Assembly: GCA_041749535.1 (NCBI GenBank)
Contig: JBGTBE010000076.1
Coordinates: 1 to 29,469, forward strand
Direction: 5' to 3'
DNA: 29,469 bases
Source: JBBQZU01 sp041749535
GTDB taxonomy: Bacteria > Bacteroidota > Bacteroidia > Flavobacteriales_D > Cryomorphaceae
Notes under the pieces: model-generated
What the model saw: the letters and a program-made list of their open reading frames with translations, nothing else
Database searches by the model: none
What the model was told of the DNA's origin: nothing
Position numbers and translations under genes: made by a program
Part shown: piece after piece, positions 25,280 through 29,469 of the stretch
Position numbering within the stretch: the stretch's first letter is position 1
Layout of the letters: each line of letters starts with the position of its first letter

Positions 25280-26509
25280 TTAAACGGTGGCCATGGGCGA
25301 GCCGTATTTTCTTGTGAAAATCTGCACAGGAACGATGGATGAGAGCAATCCACATACCACTACCAGGAGAAAAATTGCCATCAGGTCGGTGAAATTGATT
25401 TCCACCGGGTAGTATTCCACGAGCCCTCCCTCGAGCCTTATCAGGCCCCACTTCTGCTGAATGTACACCAGCAACAATCCGAAAAGCAAACCTGCTGTTG
25501 CACCTACTGCGTTGATAAGGGCACCTGCTGCGAAGAAAATTCTTCTGATGGTATTGGTAGTAGCGCCAAGGCTGTATAAAACCCTTATGTCCCTTCGCTT
25601 CTCATTGATGAGCAAGGTAAGTGCGGCGATGATATTGAACGTTGCAATTAGCATGATGAAGCCCATAATCACAAAAGTGGCCCACTTCTCTGACTTATTG
25701 GTTTTGTAAATCAGTTCATTCTTTTGGAGCCTGGTTTTTACTTCAAATTGAGGGCCTGCAAATTGCGCCACGCGCTCGCGAAAATCTTCGGCGTCTGTAT
25801 CAGGGTGCAGGTACAGTTCCACAGCGCTGAATTCTTGATTGTACTTAAGCAGTTCAGCTGCAAATTCCAGTGGAACAATGATGTAGTCTGAATCGAAATC
25901 CATGTTGATAGAAAACACCCCTGTTACAGGAATATTTCTTCGGTTGAAAGCCTGCTCAGGATTGGCACTAAGCTTCTTGCCCCGCTGTATAGCTGAAAGG
26001 CGGAGCGGGTTGAATTGCTGCTCAAAAAGCCGAAGGTTTAGGTCGTACTTCACTCCTATGCCGATGAGCGCTGATGGATACCCGGCAAGGTACAGGGAAG
26101 CCTCCCCGTCCAGGATCATGCTGTCCAGGGGCGCTTCTTCAAGAAATACAGGTTGTACACCTTTCATAATGGCAATGCGCTGGTTGCTTTCATACTCAGC
26201 AAGCACATACTCTTCAATGGTATAGCCACCGCTTGATACGCCGGGCATGGAAAGCAAGGTGTCCAAATTCAAATCGGAAGGGGTGAGCACTTTGTTGTTG
26301 AGAGGAGAAATGGAAATATCGGCGTCAAAATAGCTAAACCGCTCATCAATCAGGGCTTCAATACCATTGAAAGCAGACATTACAACCACCATGGCCATAG
26401 AAACTACGGCTACCACTACCATGCAAATAATGCTCATGATGGTAATGATTCCGAGGGACTTTCGGGAAATGATATAACGCAGGGCAATAAACCGGCTTAC
26501 CCTAATCAC
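25280..26509 (-). CDS. FtsX-like ABC transporter permease (LolC/LolE type)
   Basis: This 409-residue protein has one N-terminal transmembrane helix (IITIMSIICMVVVAVVSMAMVVV, about 21-45). A periplasmic MacB-like core follows (SPLNNKVLTPSDLN to EVKTRLQKNELIY), then three C-terminal helices (FVIMGFIMLIATFNIIAAL, GATAGLLFGLLLVYI, LMAIFLLVVVCGLLSSIV). The LINEKRRDIRVLYSLGAT loop is the cytoplasmic coupling motif of LolC/E permeases. It likely works with a LolD-type ATPase, encoded elsewhere, to release lipoproteins toward the outer membrane; another MacB-like role is possible. Translation starts at GTG 26509, two bases after the rbfA stop, so it is probably coupled. Confidence 0.82.
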   Translation of the reverse strand: MIRVSRFIALRYIISRKSLGIITIMSIICMVVVAVVSMAMVVVMSAFNGIEALIDERFSYFDADISISPLNNKVLTPSDLNLDTLLSMPGVSSGGYTIEEYVLAEYESNQRIAIMKGVQPVFLEEAPLDSMILDGEASLYLAGYPSALIGIGVKYDLNLRLFEQQFNPLRLSAIQRGKKLSANPEQAFNRRNIPVTGVFSINMDFDSDYIIVPLEFAAELLKYNQEFSAVELYLHPDTDAEDFRERVAQFAGPQFEVKTRLQKNELIYKTNKSEKWATFVIMGFIMLIATFNIIAALTLLINEKRRDIRVLYSLGATTNTIRRIFFAAGALINAVGATAGLLFGLLLVYIQQKWGLIRLEGGLVEYYPVEINFTDLMAIFLLVVVCGLLSSIVPVQIFTRKYGSPMATV

Positions 26510-26511
26510 CT

Positions 26512-26856
26512 TCAGGAATTGAGAAGGTTGTCGATGGTACTGGCATAATCGAGACTATCGTCTATAAAGAAGTACAACTCCGGAATGCTGCGCACCTGCT
26601 TGCCAATTTTTCTACCTAGCAATCCGCGCACGGCCGATGCCTTGGACCTCACCACAGTAAGAAGATCCTCCTTGTTTGTGCCCGAATTTGTGAAGAAACT
26701 TAGAAAAACCTTTGCCACACCCATATCAGGACTCATACGCACCACTGTAACGGTTATGAAAGCACCGCCGAAAAGGTCTTTGGCTTGCTCCTGAAATATT
26801 ACAGCCAGGTCTCGCTGAATAAGTTTCGCTACTTTTTCTTGTCTTAATGATGCCAT
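26512..26856 (-). CDS. rbfA: Ribosome-binding factor A
   Basis: The start is ATG 26856 (MASLRQEKVAKLIQRDLAVI), giving 114 residues, the usual size. The longer frame to 27006 adds 50 unrelated residues that overlap hflX. The fold is the type II KH domain, with the N-terminal helix that opens with RQEKVAKLI, ITVTVVRMSPDMGVAKVFLS and PELYFFIDDSLDYAS near the C-terminus. RbfA binds the 30S subunit late in assembly and helps cold adaptation and 16S rRNA 5'-end maturation. The gene lies 5 bp after the hflX stop and 2 bp before the permease start. Confidence 0.93.
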   Translation of the reverse strand: MASLRQEKVAKLIQRDLAVIFQEQAKDLFGGAFITVTVVRMSPDMGVAKVFLSFFTNSGTNKEDLLTVVRSKASAVRGLLGRKIGKQVRSIPELYFFIDDSLDYASTIDNLLNS

Positions 26857-26861
26857 GGGTT

Positions 26862-28061
26862 TCAGTATAAAAAGTTGTTGTAAGGATACCTTTCCTCGTG
26901 AATCACGCGGGTATGGTTGTACATTTTCTCTTTGAGCTCTTCGATATTCTGCTTTTTCACCGCTGAGACAAACACTACATCCTCTGCCGAAAGGCGGGCC
27001 ATCCATGTTTTCTTCAATCTTTCGAGTGGATCGCTTTCTTCATCGGGGTCGGTCACTTGCTGGGGGTCCACCGGTTTCGGAACGTAGGCATCCAATTTAT
27101 TAAACACCACAATGGTAGGTTTTTCTAAACAACCTATTTCGGTAAGGGTGGCATTAACCGTATTGAAATGATCTTCAAAATTCGGGTGGGAAAGGTCCAC
27201 TACGTGGATGAGCAGGTCTGCTTCCCTTACTTCGTCGAGGGTGCTTTTGAAGGACTCCACCAATTGTGTGGGCAATTTCCGGATGAAGCCAACGGTGTCG
27301 GTAAGCAAAAAAGGAAGGTTTTGGAGCACCACTTTTCTCACGGTTGTGTCGAGCGTGGCGAAGAGCCTGTCTTCAGCAAAAACTTCGCTCTTGCTGAGCA
27401 GGTTCATAAGTGTACTTTTCCCAGCATTGGTATATCCCACCAATGCCACGCGCACCATTGCCCCGCGGTTGCTACGCTGGGTTTTCATTTGCTTGTCAAT
27501 GAGCTTCAGGTCTTCCTTAAGCTTGGCAATTCTATTTCGGATTGCCCTACGGTCGGTTTCAATCTCACGCTCTCCTGCACCGCCTCGTGTACCAGTTCCA
27601 CCGCGCTGACGCTCAAGGTGGGTCCACATGCGGGTAAGACGGGGAAGCAGGTACTGAGAGCGCGCGAGCTCTACCTGCGTTTTTGCCTGGGCAGAGCGGG
27701 CCCTGTTCATAAAAATATCCAGGATGAGCAGGCTGCGGTCGTAGATTTTCACATTCAATTCCTCTTCGAGATTTCGCATTTGTGAGGGACTTAGGTCATC
27801 GTCGAATATCACCACGCTGATGTCATTGTCCTTCACATACCTTACGATTTCTTCCAACTTGCCCTTACCCACGAAGGTGGCAATATCGGGTCTTTCCAAC
27901 CTTTGCGTGTATTGTTTTACAGATTCTACTCCGGCAGTCTGTGCCAGAAAGGCGAGTTCTTTCAGGTAGTCTTCTACCTGCTCAGCATTCTGATCGCGGG
28001 TTATTAATCCCACAAGCACTGCCTTTTCAATGATTGTTTCAGTAGAGATGAGGGCGCCCAT
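26862..28061 (-). CDS. hflX: GTPase HflX
   Basis: This 399-residue protein has the HflX N-terminal domain (VKQYTQRLERPDIATFVGKG, 48-67; VVIFDDDLSPSQMRNLEEE, 83-101) and a linker with RGGTGTRGGAGEREIETDRR. In the GTPase domain, G1 is GYTNAGKST (209-217), G3 is DTVGF (255-259) and G4 is NKLD (321-324). HflX binds the 50S subunit and can split or rescue stalled 70S ribosomes, notably under stress. The gene starts 7 bp after the cytochrome gene in the same operon. Confidence 0.95.
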   Translation of the reverse strand: MGALISTETIIEKAVLVGLITRDQNAEQVEDYLKELAFLAQTAGVESVKQYTQRLERPDIATFVGKGKLEEIVRYVKDNDISVVIFDDDLSPSQMRNLEEELNVKIYDRSLLILDIFMNRARSAQAKTQVELARSQYLLPRLTRMWTHLERQRGGTGTRGGAGEREIETDRRAIRNRIAKLKEDLKLIDKQMKTQRSNRGAMVRVALVGYTNAGKSTLMNLLSKSEVFAEDRLFATLDTTVRKVVLQNLPFLLTDTVGFIRKLPTQLVESFKSTLDEVREADLLIHVVDLSHPNFEDHFNTVNATLTEIGCLEKPTIVVFNKLDAYVPKPVDPQQVTDPDEESDPLERLKKTWMARLSAEDVVFVSAVKKQNIEELKEKMYNHTRVIHEERYPYNNFLY

Positions 28062-28068
28062 TTGGGAT

Positions 28069-28392
28069 TTATTTGAGTGTTTTGGTATATTCGGCTACAG
28101 CCTTTAATTCTTCCTGATTGAGCACATCTTCAAATGGCATCATAACTCCTTTTCCGCGGGATATCAGGGCAATCCTTTCATCTATGCCCAGGGTTGATTC
28201 TGGGAGCAATTTGGCGCCTGCAAATCCCTTCTTACCATCATTGCCATGACAAATTGCGCAATGGGTTTTGTAAAGGGCTTGACCTGAAACTGGATTTGTG
28301 GAAGCGTTCGCATTTGCTTCTCCGGAACTACTGCCACAAGCCCAAACAACGATCAAAAGCACCCCTATGACAACCCATGAACGCGCCATCAT
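28069..28392 (-). CDS. Lipoprotein c-type cytochrome
   Basis: This 107-residue protein has a lipobox near VVWACGSS (Cys19). After a short Ala/Ser/Asn linker comes one class I cytochrome c domain with haem-binding CAICH (45-49) and a likely axial Met in KGVMMPF (84-85). It would sit in the periplasm, anchored by lipid, and carry electrons. The start can be ATG 28392 or the adjacent ATG 28389. It directly abuts the upstream cytochrome-b-like gene (stop codon at 28393), so both are probably translated together and may form a small electron-transfer pair. Confidence 0.87.
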   Translation of the reverse strand: MMARSWVVIGVLLIVVWACGSSSGEANANASTNPVSGQALYKTHCAICHGNDGKKGFAGAKLLPESTLGIDERIALISRGKGVMMPFEDVLNQEELKAVAEYTKTLK

Positions 28393-28845
28393 CTACATTC
28401 CCGGAAACCAGGATTTTCCAATACCTACTTCCCGAACAGGCCAAGGTATATTTGCCAATAGCAGGAGAAGCGCCAGAATGAAATAGATGAAATGGTGTCT
28501 GTGCTTGAGGTCATCGGTAGCAGCCTTCTTGGCTTTCACCCTCCCGAATGTTACCAAGAATACCACAATCAGCATGGCCAATAGGTGTTCCACAGCAAAA
28601 AACCGAATCACTTTATCGCTCATGTTGCCTATCTGATTGTGCCAGCCTTGTGTGAAGTAAAGCAACAATCCAACCACCAGCTGCAAGTGGAAAGTGATAA
28701 GTGTAATCAAAGACCATCGGTTGTCGGCAGCGGTATATGGTTTGCTTTTTCTCAATGATGAAAACGCTCTGATGATCACTACTAAAATGGCCAACAGCGC
28801 TACCCAGCGCAGCAACGAGTGAAGATGTATAAGTCCTGTGTCCAT
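28393..28845 (-). CDS. Cytochrome-b-like four-helix membrane protein
   Basis: The chosen start is ATG 28845 (MDTGLIHLHSLLRW), because the longer frame would begin with TTG 28863 inside the -7 promoter element. The 150-residue protein has four hydrophobic segments: LRWVALLAILVVIIRAF, LITLITFHLQLVVGLLLYF, FFAVEHLLAMLIVVFLVTFG and FIYFILALLLLLANIPW. His residues lie near the helix ends (H7, H9, FHLQ, EHLL, KHRHH) and could ligate haem b. Similar Bacteroidota proteins are called cytochrome B and have often been mislabelled 50S ribosomal protein L27, to which there is no resemblance. It is the first gene of the hflX operon. Confidence 0.7.
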   Translation of the reverse strand: MDTGLIHLHSLLRWVALLAILVVIIRAFSSLRKSKPYTAADNRWSLITLITFHLQLVVGLLLYFTQGWHNQIGNMSDKVIRFFAVEHLLAMLIVVFLVTFGRVKAKKAATDDLKHRHHFIYFILALLLLLANIPWPVREVGIGKSWFPGM

Positions 28846-28860
28846 GAAAAATATTTGCTG

Positions 28861-28868
28861 CAAATGTA
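28861..28868 (-). promoter_or_regulatory. Candidate -7 element of the cytochrome/hflX/rbfA operon
   Basis: The minus strand reads TACATTTG, an exact TAnnTTTG match 15 bp before ATG 28845, with the same geometry as the candidate at 22377-22384. The alternative TTG start overlaps this element. No clear -33 is visible. It would drive the five-gene run down to 25280. Confidence 0.5.
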
Positions 28869-28902
28869 GTCATTTGACCCACAAAGGCGGCAATACTACC
28901 CC

Positions 28903-29469
28903 CTACCAAACAGAGAAGTACTCCGGCACTGCCAGGAGCACCATCGAGGCCAGTGCGAGAATGAGCACGAGCTTCCACACCCATTTTATCCAAACATTGT
29001 AGGGTATTCCGGCAATGCTGAGTATGCCCATTGTCACTGCGCTTGTGGGAATAACAATATTCAAAAGTCCATCACCAAACTGAAAGGCGAGCACTGCGGT
29101 TTGCCGGGAAATACTCAACAAATCTGAGAGTGGAGTCATTATCGGCATGGTGATGGCGGCCTGCCCGGAACCAGAAGGAATAAAAATATTGATGGTGGCT
29201 TGTACAAGGAACATCCCTTGCACGCTCACCGCTTTCGGAAACTCATCTACAAGTCCGGCGAGGGCATGCAACATGGTGTCTATAATCCTGCCATCTTCGG
29301 CTACAATGAGCACGCTGCGCGATACAGCAATGATAATCGCGGCAGTGAGCATCTCTCCAGCTCCTTTTGTAAATGACTGCACAGCGCCGCTTACGCCGAG
29401 TTTTCCAGCTACAGCTGCAAGCAGACCAAGCGCAAGGAAGAGGGCCGAAATCTCGTCTATGTACCAGCC
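28903..29469 (-). CDS. YfcC-family transporter, partial (C-terminal part)
   Basis: The frame is open to the window end, so the N-terminal part lies outside. The visible part begins GWYIDEISALFLALGLLA, and a GTG at 29382 is not a true start. Conserved pieces are SFTKGAGEML, IFIPSGSGQAAITMPIMTPL, VLAFQFGDGLLNIVIPTSAV and IAGIPYNVWIKWVWK, with hydrophobic helices. These match the YfcC/DcuC-like family of membrane proteins, thought to carry dicarboxylates, basic amino acids or peptides. The paired IPSGSGQ and IPTSAV loops are the family's re-entrant hairpins. Substrate is unknown. It lies 57 bp upstream of the cytochrome operon. Confidence 0.83.
   Translation of the reverse strand, partial: GWYIDEISALFLALGLLAAVAGKLGVSGAVQSFTKGAGEMLTAAIIIAVSRSVLIVAEDGRIIDTMLHALAGLVDEFPKAVSVQGMFLVQATINIFIPSGSGQAAITMPIMTPLSDLLSISRQTAVLAFQFGDGLLNIVIPTSAVTMGILSIAGIPYNVWIKWVWKLVLILALASMVLLAVPEYFSVW

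Noticed and set aside
26857..27006. Fifty-residue extension of RbfA
   Set aside because: It lies within hflX and does not match RbfA, which begins MASLRQEKV and has the normal length from there.
28846..28863. TTG start for the cytochrome-b-like protein
   Set aside because: It overlaps the TAnnTTTG element, and the ATG at 28845 fits the usual spacing and the family N-terminus.
1..29469. tRNA, rRNA, insertion sequence, integrase or phage genes
   Set aside because: None recognised on either strand; no direct repeats or attachment-like sites stand out.

Overview
The window looks like chromosomal DNA of a Bacteroidota (Bacteroidetes) member, most likely a free-living flavobacterium-like lineage. 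The evidence: proteins ending in type IX secretion (T9SS) type A sorting domains, several genes preceded by the Bacteroidota -7 promoter element TAnnTTTG with no Shine-Dalgarno sequence, many short lipoproteins and outer-membrane barrels, and an rbfA/FtsX-permease/hflX group. I see no rRNA, tRNA, CRISPR array, transposase or integrase. The finer taxonomic placement is inference.

Left part (1-8.7 kb): a DUF1573 exported protein, then two large plus-strand genes for T9SS-secreted proteins. The first is a CRTAC1-like FG-GAP/ASPIC protein. Its signal peptide is out of frame with its ATG because of a tract of four AGGTC pentanucleotides directly after the third codon. Two copies or five copies would restore the frame, so it reads as a phase-variable ON/OFF switch, captured OFF. 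The second is a very long protein with about 28 propeller-type repeats, split by one in-frame TAA in place of a conserved Tyr codon. As written, neither gene can give a complete secreted protein.

Middle (8.8-13.9 kb): a cupredoxin-like periplasmic protein, a 608-residue lipoprotein with carboxypeptidase-regulatory-like domains, and a four-gene operon alternating lipoprotein / beta-barrel / lipoprotein / beta-barrel. Clear intrinsic terminators separate these units.

Polysaccharide locus (14.2-25.3 kb): eight minus-strand genes encode two glutamine-dependent asparagine-synthase-type amidotransferases, three GT4 glycosyltransferases, an O-antigen-ligase/polymerase-type membrane protein, a SAM methyltransferase and an unrecognised protein that may be a glycosyltransferase. 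A sulfotransferase-like gene runs divergently from them. Together they suggest a surface glycan that is amidated, methylated and possibly sulfated. No flippase, initiating transferase or export gene is present, although the locus is bounded on both sides inside the window.

Right part (25.3-29.5 kb): a tight minus-strand operon with a cytochrome-b-like membrane protein, a lipoprotein c-type cytochrome, the GTPase HflX, the ribosome-binding factor RbfA and a LolC/E-type FtsX permease. It is followed by the C-terminal part of a YfcC-family transporter that runs off the window edge.

The most interesting item is the pentanucleotide switch in the signal peptide of the CRTAC1-like protein at about 871-960.
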